Source: Pyruvatibacter sp. (lineage in GTDB: Bacteria > Pseudomonadota > Alphaproteobacteria > CGMCC-115125). Taken from it: 64,000 bases of DNA. Below, piece by piece: positions 25,545 through 33,933 of this stretch (position 1 is the first letter of the stretch; every line of letters begins with the position of its first letter). The stretch spans positions 405,151 through 469,150 of the forward strand of contig NZ_JAVJSC010000002.1 in NCBI RefSeq assembly GCF_040219635.1, given 5' to 3'. The notes beneath the pieces are model-generated. The model was not told the origin of the DNA, did no database searches, and saw only the letters and a list, made by a program, of their open reading frames with translations. A program made the translations under genes and the position numbers.

Positions 25545-26453
25545 TCAGCCAACCTGGGCTGCATCTGATTCGGCTGACAGCGTAAGACCCGGCAGCCTCA
25601 GTGCGGCCAGCAGATCCCGCACTTCCTGGCGTGCCGCCACGTGCGACATGGACAGCGGCACCCCGGACTTATCATCCATGATGTCCAGCAGTGTCAGCCC
25701 CATCGGGAACATTTCGCGGAAGATCACCCGCTCGCCAAAGCCCGGCGCCAACCTGAAGCCGATACGGCCCGCCAGATTGGTCAGCACCTGCTCGACACGC
25801 CGCTTGTTCTTGGCGTCCAGATGCGACAGCCGGTTGCGCATTACCACCCAGTCGATGGACTTGCCCTCAACCATGGCTTTGCGTTTGCGCGCCTCCCACA
25901 CCATTTCGCTGTAGATGGAGGGGCCTTTCACTTCGTTGGTGTCCGGGTCCACTTTGCCCAGCAGATCGAAGTCAACGAATGAATCGTTCATGGGCGTAAT
26001 CAGCGTGTCCGCGCAGCGATGGCCGACGCGCGACAGAAAAACATCCGAGCCCGGACAATCCACCACCACAAAGTCGCAGGTGGCACGCAGCTCAAACAAG
26101 GCCTGCTCGAACGCTGCTTCTTCCTCGCGCTGGGATGCCTCCCGGCTGTCAAGCGTCGAGGGGTCAATCACTTCGTTGCGCGGGAACGTCAGCCGCAGGC
26201 CGGTGCGATCACACAACTGGCGGCGGTTTTCAAGATAGCGGGTGATGGAACGCTGGCGGCAATCAAGATCAATGCATCCGACCTTGAAGCCCGCCTTCAT
26301 CAGGCCGGCAATGATATGCATGGCGCTGGTGGACTTGCCCGACCCGCCCTTTTCATTGCCCAGCACGATAACGTGTCCGCGCCGCCCCTCAGGGCCTGCG
26401 CCACCATTACCCCTGGTGCGCGAACGCACGCTTATGACTTTCCCCGAATGCAC
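25545..26453 (-). CDS. mipZ: MipZ-like division-plane ATPase (ParA/MinD superfamily)
   Basis: This 302-residue P-loop ATPase has the deviant Walker A NEKGGSGKSTSAMH (residues 33-46; signature K35 and catalytic K40). DLDCRQRSITRYLENRR follows, close to Caulobacter MipZ. The A' region VVVDCPGSDVFLSRVGHRCADTLITPMNDSFVDFDLLG is intact. In Caulobacter, MipZ forms a bipolar gradient through ParB and blocks FtsZ assembly away from midcell. The start codon used is GTG at 26453; about 25 residues precede the P-loop strand, so a shorter start is possible. It is divergent from panC. Confidence 0.92.
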   Translation of the reverse strand: MHSGKVISVRSRTRGNGGAGPEGRRGHVIVLGNEKGGSGKSTSAMHIIAGLMKAGFKVGCIDLDCRQRSITRYLENRRQLCDRTGLRLTFPRNEVIDPSTLDSREASQREEEAAFEQALFELRATCDFVVVDCPGSDVFLSRVGHRCADTLITPMNDSFVDFDLLGKVDPDTNEVKGPSIYSEMVWEARKRKAMVEGKSIDWVVMRNRLSHLDAKNKRRVEQVLTNLAGRIGFRLAPGFGERVIFREMFPMGLTLLDIMDDKSGVPLSMSHVAARQEVRDLLAALRLPGLTLSAESDAAQVG

Positions 26454-26692
26454 GTCTGAAACCCCCGTTTAACAAGCCGATATTGTGTGCGCAGCAGTGC
26501 CCAAGTCAACTTAGAACAGCCATGCAATCCCGCATTGGCACACATTCTTCACAGGCGTTGTGCATATGGCTCAGAAATCCGCCATTCTTGCTACTATCAC
26601 TCTATCCGTGGATGCGAAGGGCGTGCCAGATAGCTGCATTTTACGGTACACTCCGTACCCGGAGCGTTAGATTTTGCCGAAAGTTCATTTGT

Positions 26693-27553
26693 ATGATTGA
26701 AACCACCCGCACCGTTTCAACCCTGCGTTCATGGGTCAAGACGTGCCGCCAGTCCGGAAAGCGCATCGCGCTGGTGCCCACAATGGGCGCTCTGCACGAA
26801 GGCCACCTGACCCTCGTTGATCTCGCCCGCCGGCACGCCGACGAGGTGGCCGTCAGCCTGTTTGTAAACCCAACCCAATTTGCGCCCGGCGAAGACCTTG
26901 ACCGCTACCCGCGCGATGAGCAGGGCGACCGCGCCAAACTTGATGCCCGCGGAGTGTCGATGCTGTGGGCACCAACCCCCGATGAGATGTACCCGGACGG
27001 CTTTTCAACAACCGTGAGCCTTGACGGCCCGGCCCTTGGCCTTGAGACCGATCACCGGCCACACTTTTTTGGCGGCGTCGCCACGGTCGTCACAAAGCTG
27101 CTGCTGCAGGTTCTGCCAGACGTGGCTGTTTTCGGGGAAAAAGACTACCAGCAGCTTCAGGTTATCAGCCGTCTTACGCGCGACCTCGATATTCCAACGC
27201 AAATCATTGGCGGCTCCACCATCCGCGAGCCTGACGGCCTGGCCATGTCATCCCGCAATGCCTATCTCAGCAAGGAGGAAAGGCAGGTAGCACCCGTGCT
27301 GAACATCACGTTGAAGGCAGCAGGCCGCGCGGCCCTTGCCGGTGACGATCCGCGCACCACCGAGACAAAGGCAATCAGTCAGCTTCTGGCAGCAGGCTTT
27401 GCACGCATTGACTACGTTGCCATACGCCACGCGGAAAGCCTCGCGCCACTTACCAGCGCAGACATCAAGGCAGGTCAGCCAATGCGGGTGCTCGGAGCAG
27501 GCGTTTTGGGCAAAACGCGGCTGATCGACAATCTCGACCCCCGCAGCGCCTGA
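26693..27553 (+). CDS. panC: Pantothenate synthetase
   Basis: This 286-residue enzyme condenses pantoate and beta-alanine using ATP in the last step of pantothenate synthesis. LVPTMGALHEGHLTLV contains the HIGH-like HEGH at 35-38, then SLFVNPTQF, FGEKDYQQL and the KMSKS-like DGLAMSSRNAYLS. Length matches bacterial PanC. The ATG at 26693 was preferred to the upstream start at 26483 because only the downstream part is homologous. No panB is adjacent. It is convergent with the secreted hypothetical gene (9-base gap). Confidence 0.96.
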   Translation: MIETTRTVSTLRSWVKTCRQSGKRIALVPTMGALHEGHLTLVDLARRHADEVAVSLFVNPTQFAPGEDLDRYPRDEQGDRAKLDARGVSMLWAPTPDEMYPDGFSTTVSLDGPALGLETDHRPHFFGGVATVVTKLLLQVLPDVAVFGEKDYQQLQVISRLTRDLDIPTQIIGGSTIREPDGLAMSSRNAYLSKEERQVAPVLNITLKAAGRAALAGDDPRTTETKAISQLLAAGFARIDYVAIRHAESLAPLTSADIKAGQPMRVLGAGVLGKTRLIDNLDPRSA

Positions 27554-27562
27554 GCGGCCTGA

Positions 27563-28372
27563 CTATTGACCAGCGTCCAGTTGATCCAGACCCGCAGGCT
27601 CAAACCGCTCATAGATGAGCGCACCATCGTGATAGGCGAGCGCGAAAAGCTCGTACCAGCGCAGTGACCCGCTGACCGCTTCGTGACGGGCATAGACCAG
27701 AAGATCCATCTCACCGTCGCCGTTGAAGTCACCCCGCGCCACCTCGCCGTAGGTTGATGCCGAGCCCGCATAGGCCAGTTCAAGCTGTTCCGGTGCCCCT
27801 GAGCGGGTCAGCACGTCACCCGTGGCCACCATATTGCCAACGCTGAAGTTTGCACTCTTGAGCGTTGCAAGCGCATCCTCGGTATCAGGGGCAAGCGCTG
27901 GCAGAATATCCGGCGGCAGCAGCGAGAGGGTTTGAAAGCCGACCGCTTCAGCGTCAAACCGCGATATGGTGGCCTCATTCGATGCCGCAAGCGCAAACAG
28001 CGACCCGCAGGCAACCCGCATGAACCCCTCAAAGTTCATTTCCATCTGCGTCGCCGCGTACCAGCCCTGACGGGTCAGGTCGGCATAGTCACGGCAGGCG
28101 CGCACTGACCGTGTGGTGGTATCGTCGGCAGCGTCCGTCAACGTCACCCCTGCCCGCACACCCGTTGAGGACGACCGCGGACCGATGGGCAGCGGCGCAT
28201 CCATCAGGCTTTCAAGTGAAGCAGCATCGGGGCAGCCCTGCGCGGTGCGGGTTTCAAATACGAGCGGCATGGTGAGACACGCCCCTGCCGCTTGCGCGGG
28301 CGATGAGACAAGCGTCGAGCAGGCAAGCGCTGCACCCACAATCAGGCCGACGGCAACATGTCCTGAAATCAT
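27563..28372 (-). CDS. Secreted hypothetical protein with VCBS/FG-GAP-like motif
   Basis: This is a 269-residue protein with a signal peptide (about residues 1-28, ending PAQA) and several cysteines, so it is probably periplasmic and disulfide-bonded. Near the C-terminus EVARGDFNGDGEMDLLVYARH resembles the calcium-binding DxNxDGxxD loop of FG-GAP/VCBS repeats. I do not recognise the rest. Its start overlaps the DUF1489 stop by four bases (ATGA), so it is translationally coupled to the end of the liu operon. Confidence 0.75.
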   Translation of the reverse strand: MISGHVAVGLIVGAALACSTLVSSPAQAAGACLTMPLVFETRTAQGCPDAASLESLMDAPLPIGPRSSSTGVRAGVTLTDAADDTTTRSVRACRDYADLTRQGWYAATQMEMNFEGFMRVACGSLFALAASNEATISRFDAEAVGFQTLSLLPPDILPALAPDTEDALATLKSANFSVGNMVATGDVLTRSGAPEQLELAYAGSASTYGEVARGDFNGDGEMDLLVYARHEAVSGSLRWYELFALAYHDGALIYERFEPAGLDQLDAGQ

Positions 28373-28806
28373 AACAGCCCAAGCTCCAACAGTTCTGCCT
28401 GCATGTCCGGCGGCATGTCCTGCGTGCCGTCGCCCGCCTTGCCCAGATCCACAGGCGCATCCTTTGCCTCAAGATACCGCCAGCCCTGAAATGGCCTGCG
28501 CGGCGCAGGACGCGTTGCAATCAGCGGCGGGTCGAGCACCAGCCGACACCGCTTGATACCTTCGCTGTCAGTGAAGCCTTCAATATCAAGCAGCTTCTGG
28601 CGCACCCTGATCGTCCCCGCCATCACCCAGTATAACGACCCGCCGTTCAGCAACTCGTCGCCACGCTTGGGCGTCATGCGGGTTGTGTGAAACAGCTTAT
28701 CGACCTTGCCGTAGCCGGTCTTGCCGGCCAGCACCAACGCCTGCCAGTCGGCAAGGTCCTCGATGCTGGTGGCACCAACGCAAAGCTTGATGAGGTGAAG
28801 CGTCAT
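28369..28806 (-). CDS. DUF1489 family protein
   Basis: This 145-residue protein belongs to DUF1489, an alphaproteobacterial family of unknown function. It starts MTLHLIKLCVGATSIEDLADWQ and includes HTTRMTPKR, GGSLYWVMAGTIRVRQKLLDIEGF and LDPPLIATRPAPRRPFQGWRYL, all hallmarks of the family. The start at 28806 leaves a 10-base gap to the liuD stop; a longer frame to 28890 would overlap liuD and lacks homology. Its stop overlaps the next gene. The RNA/DNA-binding look (basic, compact) is only an impression. Confidence 0.88.
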   Translation of the reverse strand: MTLHLIKLCVGATSIEDLADWQALVLAGKTGYGKVDKLFHTTRMTPKRGDELLNGGSLYWVMAGTIRVRQKLLDIEGFTDSEGIKRCRLVLDPPLIATRPAPRRPFQGWRYLEAKDAPVDLGKAGDGTQDMPPDMQAELLELGLL

Positions 28807-28816
28807 GGGCGCAAGT

Positions 28817-30829
28817 CTAACCGTCCTGCGGTTCAAAAACCACGAGCGTGACACCGCCTTCCACCTGGTCGCCTGCCGCGGCCAGAACATCCGCCACAGT
28901 TACATCGCCAGGCGCTGACAAAGTGTGCTCCATCTTCATGGCTTCAAGCGCCACCAGCGGCGCGCCGCGCTGAACGCGATCACCTGCTTTGACCCACACC
29001 TGCGTAACCTTGCCGGTCATCGGCGCGACGACACCCCCAGTCAAACCCGTATCAGCAGCATCAACGTCAAGCGGATCAGGAATGGTAAACTGCCACGTCG
29101 CCCCGTCGCGCATGATGCTGATGGCCCGGTCCTCCATATGAACACCGGCTTTCATCAGTGCGCCATTTACCGTTGCACGCATCTCGACCCCGCCCCAGCC
29201 CTGCATCATCATATGTGCATGTATCTCCCCCAGCGAAGCGTCCACACGGTCCCGGCCATATATAAGCGCCACCTGATGGGTATCGCCCCCCTCGCCCAAT
29301 GTAATGGTTTCACCGGCAGTGCCAAACAACCGCCACCCGCCGGTGTCGTTCCACGGCGAATAGGGGTCGCTGGCGCTGCCACGGCTTGCCATCTGTAGCC
29401 GGTGATGCGCCACAGCAAGCGCTGCCAGCACCACATGGCTTTCACGTGCTGCACCGGTGCCCGGCACAAGCTCCGCCAGATGTGCCTCAATAAAGCCCGT
29501 GTCCATTTCGCCGGACGCGAACACGCGGTGATTGATAACCGCGCGCAGGAACGCGGCGTTTGTGGCAACACCTGCTACCTCAACCTGCCGCAGTGCACCA
29601 TCCAGCCGTGCCCGCGCCGCATCACGCGTCTCACCCCAGCCAATGAGCTTGGCGATCATCGGGTCATAATAAATGCTGATCTCGTCGCCTGTTCGCACAC
29701 CGGAGTCGATGCGAACACCCTCCTCCTCCTGCGGTATCCGGAACTTCTTGAGCGTGCCGGTGGAAGGAAAAAACTGCTTGTTGGGGTCTTCCGCATACAG
29801 CCGCACTTCAACAGCATGGCCTGAAATCTCAAGGTCATCCTGCGCCAGCGGCAAAGGCTCACCGGCGGCAACGCGCAATTGCCAGTCCACCAGATCCTGT
29901 CCGGTAATCATCTCCGTCACCGGATGTTCGACCTGAAGCCGCGTGTTCATTTCCATGAAATAGAACCGGTCCATCCGCAGCCCGTCTGAGGCATCCGCAA
30001 TGAACTCAACCGTGCCCGCCCCGCGATAGCCGATGGCCCGCGCCGCCTCGCAGGCCGCCTTGCCCATCGCCGCGCGCATATCATCGGTCATGCCCGGCGC
30101 GGGGGCCTCCTCAACCACCTTTTGATGCCGTCGCTGCACCGAGCAGTCCCGCTCAAACAAATGCACCACGTTGCCATGCGCGTCCGCAAAAACCTGTACT
30201 TCAATGTGGCGCGGACTGGCGACAAACTTCTCAATCAAAACGCGGTCGTCGCCAAATGCTGCCTTGGCCTCGCGCATGGCCGACGCCAGTGCCTTGTCGA
30301 ACTCACTTGCAGCGTCAACGCGGCGCATCCCCTTGCCACCACCGCCCGCCACGGCCTTGATAAGCACCGGATAGCCGATTTGCTCTGCTTGCCCGGCCAG
30401 AAACGCCGCATCCTGATTATCACCGTGATACCCAGGCACAACCGGCACGCTGGCCTGTTGCATCAGCGCCTTGGCCCGGTCCTTTAGGCCCATGGCACGG
30501 ATCGCGTCTGCCGGTGGACCAACAAAAATGAGGCCAGCCTCAGCGCACGCCTCGGCAAACTCAGCATTTTCAGACAAAAACCCGTATCCGGGATGGATTG
30601 CATCCGCACCGCTGGCTTTTGCGGCCGCCAGAATGGCGTCCTGCCGCAAATAGCTGTCCGCCGCCGGGGCAGGCCCCACCAGATGGGCCTCGTCCGCCAT
30701 CTCCACGTGCCGCGCCGTGGCGTCAGCCTGGGAAAAGACAGCCACCGTGCGCAAACCATTCGCGCGGGCGGTTTCAATGACGCGGCACGCTATCTCGCCG
30801 CGATTGGCAATGAGGAGAGTGGAAATCAT
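28817..30829 (-). CDS. liuD: Methylcrotonoyl-CoA carboxylase alpha subunit (biotin-carrying)
   Basis: This 670-residue subunit carboxylates biotin using ATP and bicarbonate. The biotin carboxylase domain covers about 1-445, with IANRGEIACRVIETA at the N-terminus, ATP-grasp loop KAVAGGGGKGMRRV, and FMEMNTRLQVEHPVTE. The linker domain follows. The C-terminal BCCP domain has the biotinyl lysine K632 in ALEAMKMEHTL. Together with LiuB and LiuC beside it, the likely substrate is 3-methylcrotonyl-CoA (leucine degradation). Propionyl- or geranyl-CoA carboxylases are close relatives and cannot be fully excluded. It begins one base inside the liuC stop codon. Confidence 0.92.
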   Translation of the reverse strand: MISTLLIANRGEIACRVIETARANGLRTVAVFSQADATARHVEMADEAHLVGPAPAADSYLRQDAILAAAKASGADAIHPGYGFLSENAEFAEACAEAGLIFVGPPADAIRAMGLKDRAKALMQQASVPVVPGYHGDNQDAAFLAGQAEQIGYPVLIKAVAGGGGKGMRRVDAASEFDKALASAMREAKAAFGDDRVLIEKFVASPRHIEVQVFADAHGNVVHLFERDCSVQRRHQKVVEEAPAPGMTDDMRAAMGKAACEAARAIGYRGAGTVEFIADASDGLRMDRFYFMEMNTRLQVEHPVTEMITGQDLVDWQLRVAAGEPLPLAQDDLEISGHAVEVRLYAEDPNKQFFPSTGTLKKFRIPQEEEGVRIDSGVRTGDEISIYYDPMIAKLIGWGETRDAARARLDGALRQVEVAGVATNAAFLRAVINHRVFASGEMDTGFIEAHLAELVPGTGAARESHVVLAALAVAHHRLQMASRGSASDPYSPWNDTGGWRLFGTAGETITLGEGGDTHQVALIYGRDRVDASLGEIHAHMMMQGWGGVEMRATVNGALMKAGVHMEDRAISIMRDGATWQFTIPDPLDVDAADTGLTGGVVAPMTGKVTQVWVKAGDRVQRGAPLVALEAMKMEHTLSAPGDVTVADVLAAAGDQVEGGVTLVVFEPQDG

Positions 30830-31623
30830 CAGCCGCGCCAGTTCGGCTCACGCTTTTCAAGGAACGCGGCAATGCCTTCGGCTGCATCGGCCCCGGTGCG
30901 GTTTTTGCCGTGCGCGGCCACAAGCTCGTCAATCAGCTCGTCATCAATAGGCAGGCCTGTCACTTCATCAATCAGCCCCTTGGTGGAAGCAATCGCACCA
31001 GGTGCTGCGGCAAAAATCAGATCAACGAAACGCGACAGACGTGCCGCCGCGTCGTCCATGTCGTCAACCAACACATCAACCAGCCCCAGCCGATGCGCTT
31101 CAGCAGCGTCAAACGGTTCACCCGTCAGCATGTAGCGGCGCGCTGCACTCATGCCCATCGCTTCAATCACGTAGGGCGCGGCAAGGGCGGGAATAAACCC
31201 GTGACGGATTTCAGAGAACACAAACTGCGCGCGCGAGGTGGCAATCACAATGTCACAGGCGGCCACCAGCCCCAGCCCGTAGCCAGCCGCAGGGCCGTTC
31301 ACAACCGCAATAGCAGGCTGCGGCAGGTCGCGAACGCGGCTCAATACATCGGCAATGGCCTCTGCATCTTCTTCGGTTTCATCGTCCGTGTAGTGCGCAA
31401 TATGCGGAAGCCAGTCAAAGTCAGTCAGCCCGGAAAACACCGGCCCTTCCGCCCTGATGACCAGCGCCCGCACGGTGTCAGCGTTCGCGCGCAGGTCTTC
31501 CAGCCGGTCAACCAGGTCCGATACAAGGTCCGGGTTGAAGGCGTTGTGCTGATCCGGGTTGTTGAGGGTGATGGTGGCCAGCCCTTCACGGGTCAGCTCC
31601 ATCATCACAAAATCATCGGCCAT
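30829..31623 (-). CDS. liuC: Enoyl-CoA hydratase, probable methylglutaconyl-CoA hydratase
   Basis: This 264-residue crotonase-family protein probably hydrates 3-methylglutaconyl-CoA to HMG-CoA. The crotonase signatures are ITLNNPDQHNAFNPDLVSDL at the N-terminus, VRALVIRAEGPVFSGLTD (first oxyanion-hole strand) and AIAVVNGPAAGYGLGLVAACDIVIAT. The assignment to the leucine pathway rests on its position between the two carboxylase subunits, the order seen in liu/mcc clusters. The intergenic spacing is 12 bases upstream and a one-base overlap downstream. Confidence 0.88.
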   Translation of the reverse strand: MADDFVMMELTREGLATITLNNPDQHNAFNPDLVSDLVDRLEDLRANADTVRALVIRAEGPVFSGLTDFDWLPHIAHYTDDETEEDAEAIADVLSRVRDLPQPAIAVVNGPAAGYGLGLVAACDIVIATSRAQFVFSEIRHGFIPALAAPYVIEAMGMSAARRYMLTGEPFDAAEAHRLGLVDVLVDDMDDAAARLSRFVDLIFAAAPGAIASTKGLIDEVTGLPIDDELIDELVAAHGKNRTGADAAEGIAAFLEKREPNWRG

Positions 31624-31635
31624 GGGTGTTGATCC

Positions 31636-33255
31636 TTACATGCGGAACACGCCGAACCTGTCCGGCGCATGGGGGTTTCTGATCGGCGCATTGAGAGAGG
31701 CCGATATGGCCAGCCCCAGCACCATGCGGGTGTCGCGCGGCGCAATAATGCCGTCGTCCCACAGCCGGGCTGTGGCAAAATAAGGATGGCCTTCCTCGTC
31801 GTAGCGCGCGCGGATGGGCTGCTTGAACGCCTCTTCTTCGTCAGCGCTCCAGTCTTCTCCGCGCGCCTCCATGCCGTCGCGCTTGACGGTGGCAAGCACA
31901 CTGGCCGCCTGCTCGCCCCCCATCACCGAGATCCGCGCATTGGGCCACGCAAACATGAAGCGCGGCGAATAAGCCCGCCCGCACATGCCATAATTGCCCG
32001 CCCCGTAGGATCCGCCAATGATGACCGTAAACTTGGGGACCTGCGCGGTGGCCACCGCCGTCACCATCTTGGCGCCGTCCTTGGCAATACCGCCCGCTTC
32101 ATACTGGCTGCCCACCATGAAGCCGGAAATGTTCTGCAAAAACACCAGCGGAATGCCGCGCTGTGAACACAACTCAATGAAGTGCGCAGCTTTCTGGGCG
32201 CTTTCAGAAAACAGAATGCCGTTGTTGGCAACGATACCGACCGGATAGCCCATCAGCCGCGCGAAACCCGTGACCAGCGTTGTGCCATACAGCTTCTTGA
32301 ACTCGTCGAACTCAGAACCGTCCACCAGCCGCGCGATCACTTCGCGCACATCATACTGGGTGGCGAGCGAGGCGGGCACGACGCCGTCCAGCTCACTTGC
32401 GTCATACAAAGGTGCGCGCGGCGCGCGGACTTCTATTTCACACGGCTTGCGTGTGTTCAGGGTACTGACGATCTGCCGCGCGATGGCCAGCGCATGGGCA
32501 TCGTCCTGCGCATAATGGTCCGTCACGCCGGACTTGCGCGAATGCACATCCGCGCCGCCCAGATCCTCCGCCGTCACCACTTCCCCAGTGGCAGCCTTCA
32601 CCAGCGGCGGCCCGCCCAAAAAGATTGTGCCCTGATTGCGCACGATGATGGTCTCGTCAGACATGGCCGGTACATACGCCCCACCTGCTGTGCATGAGCC
32701 CATGACAACCGCAATCTGGGCAATGCCTTCCGCCGACATGGTGGCCTGATTGAAGAAAATCCGCCCGAAATGTTCGCGATCGGGAAAAATCTCGGCCTGG
32801 TTGGGCAGGTTCGCACCACCTGAATCAACCAGATAGATGCAGGGCAACCGGTTTTCCCGCGCCACTTCCTGCGCCCGCAGGTGCTTTTTCACGGTGACCG
32901 GATAATACGTGCCGCCCTTGATGGTGGCATCGTTGCACACGATCATACATTCGCGCCCCGATACCCGGCCAATGCCGGTGATAATGGCAGCGGCGTGAAT
33001 ATCGTCGTCATACATGCCGTTGGCGGCCAGCGGCGATAGCTCAAGAAACGGCGTGCCGGGGTCAAGCAACCGGGCCACCCGCTCGCGCGGCAGCAGCTTG
33101 CGCCGCTTGATGTGGCGCGCGCGCGACGCCTCATTGCCGCCCAGCGACGCGCCCTGTGACTTTGCGGTCAGATCATCAACCAGCGCCGCCATGGCGGCAG
33201 CGTTGTGCCTGAACTGGTCGCTCTTGGGCTGAATGGCGGACGTCAAACGCGGCAT
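31636..33255 (-). CDS. liuB: Methylcrotonoyl-CoA carboxylase beta subunit (carboxyltransferase)
   Basis: This 539-residue subunit transfers CO2 from biotin to the acyl-CoA. It matches the MCC beta length (about 535). Visible motifs are RERVARLLDPGTPFLELSPLA, VVMGSCTAGGAYVPAMSDE, GGPPLVKAATGEVV with DLGGADVHSRKSGVTDH, and GGSYGAGNYGMCGRAYSPRF (acyl-CoA/biotin oxyanion region). The SDE and DVH elements point to MCC or geranyl-CoA rather than acetyl-CoA carboxylase. I used the ATG at 33255; the frame continues to 33333 without homology. It is the first gene of the five-gene unit ending in the secreted hypothetical protein. Confidence 0.92.
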   Translation of the reverse strand: MPRLTSAIQPKSDQFRHNAAAMAALVDDLTAKSQGASLGGNEASRARHIKRRKLLPRERVARLLDPGTPFLELSPLAANGMYDDDIHAAAIITGIGRVSGRECMIVCNDATIKGGTYYPVTVKKHLRAQEVARENRLPCIYLVDSGGANLPNQAEIFPDREHFGRIFFNQATMSAEGIAQIAVVMGSCTAGGAYVPAMSDETIIVRNQGTIFLGGPPLVKAATGEVVTAEDLGGADVHSRKSGVTDHYAQDDAHALAIARQIVSTLNTRKPCEIEVRAPRAPLYDASELDGVVPASLATQYDVREVIARLVDGSEFDEFKKLYGTTLVTGFARLMGYPVGIVANNGILFSESAQKAAHFIELCSQRGIPLVFLQNISGFMVGSQYEAGGIAKDGAKMVTAVATAQVPKFTVIIGGSYGAGNYGMCGRAYSPRFMFAWPNARISVMGGEQAASVLATVKRDGMEARGEDWSADEEEAFKQPIRARYDEEGHPYFATARLWDDGIIAPRDTRMVLGLAISASLNAPIRNPHAPDRFGVFRM

Positions 33256-33570
33256 GGTGTGTGAGCAGTCCCTGTTGGTCGTATTTTTGTTTTGCAGGCG
33301 GGGTTGCCCCGCATCTGCGTGGCAAGGGAGCATAGCGCCTTAGCGCGAGCAAGCCACCCGCTGATGCACTGTACACCGCCAAAATCTTGGATTTTTCATG
33401 CCGCAGGGCACAAATTGCCAAATCCGAAAGTGATTGCAAAAAGTGCAAAAAAAAAGCATGGTCCAAAAGCCTATTCGACTTCCCCTGCCCCTTATCCGAC
33501 GACGTCACCGAACAACGGCGCATTTAGGACTTTCGGCAAGTGGTTGCGAATGCCCGCCCAGGCATGTTGC
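33256..33570. promoter_or_regulatory. Divergent liuB/cspA upstream region
   Basis: About 315 gene-free bases separate the liu operon (-) from cspA (+). I see A-rich segments at about 33435-33460 containing a direct repeat TGCAAAAAGTGCAAAAA, which could belong to the cspA promoter. No -35/-10 pair or operator stands out. The right-hand part is probably the long cspA leader. Confidence 0.35.
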
Positions 33571-33614
33571 TAACGGCGGTACATTAGATCAATCGGCCTA
33601 CAAATCTGCCGTTA
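33571..33614 (+). promoter_or_regulatory. Hairpin in the cspA leader
   Basis: TAACGGC at 33571-33577 pairs with GCCGTTA at 33608-33614, and an inner AGAT (33586-33589) can pair with ATCT (33604-33607). The structure ends about 10 bases before the ribosome binding site AGAAGGA of cspA. Cold-shock mRNAs often have structured, temperature-responsive leaders; a role here is inferred. Confidence 0.45.
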
Positions 33615-33638
33615 CGATCCGAAAGAAGGACTATCAAG

Positions 33639-33845
33639 ATGCAGGGAACCGTTAAGTGGTTCGACATGAAAAAGGGCTACGGTTTCGTACAGCCCGACGA
33701 TGGCGGCAAAGACGCCTTCGTGCACATCACAGCCGTTCAGGCAGCTGGCCTTGCCAGCCTTGACGAAGGCCAGGTCGTGGAGTTTGAACTCCAGGAAGGC
33801 CGCAACGGCAAGATGTCTGCCGAAAACCTGAAAGTCGTTGGCTAA
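33639..33845 (+). CDS. Cold-shock protein (CspA family)
   Basis: This 68-residue single cold-shock domain protein binds single-stranded RNA/DNA as an RNA chaperone. It begins MQGTVKWFDMKKGYGFVQPDDGG with RNP1 (KGYGFV, residues 12-17) and RNP2 (DAFVHI). The Asp-Met instead of the common Asn-xx-KG (WFNxxKGYGF) after the first strand is typical of the alphaproteobacterial branch. AGAAGGA precedes the ATG by about 8 bases. The gene is flanked by a hairpin leader and its own terminator, so it is monocistronic. Confidence 0.95.
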   Translation: MQGTVKWFDMKKGYGFVQPDDGGKDAFVHITAVQAAGLASLDEGQVVEFELQEGRNGKMSAENLKVVG

Positions 33846-33875
33846 TCGCCACGGTCTTTAGGACTTGAAGAATTG

Positions 33876-33916
33876 ACGGCCCGGATGCATCAGCGTCCGG
33901 GCCGTTTTCTTTTTTA
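33876..33916 (+). terminator. Intrinsic terminator after cspA
   Basis: ACGGCCCGGA (33876-33885) pairs with TCCGGGCCGT (33896-33905) around a 10-base loop. It is followed by a T-rich run to 33916. It lies 30 bases after the cspA stop and 17 bases before the next start codon. Confidence 0.94.
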
Positions 33917-33933
33917 GGACATTCAAACACCAG

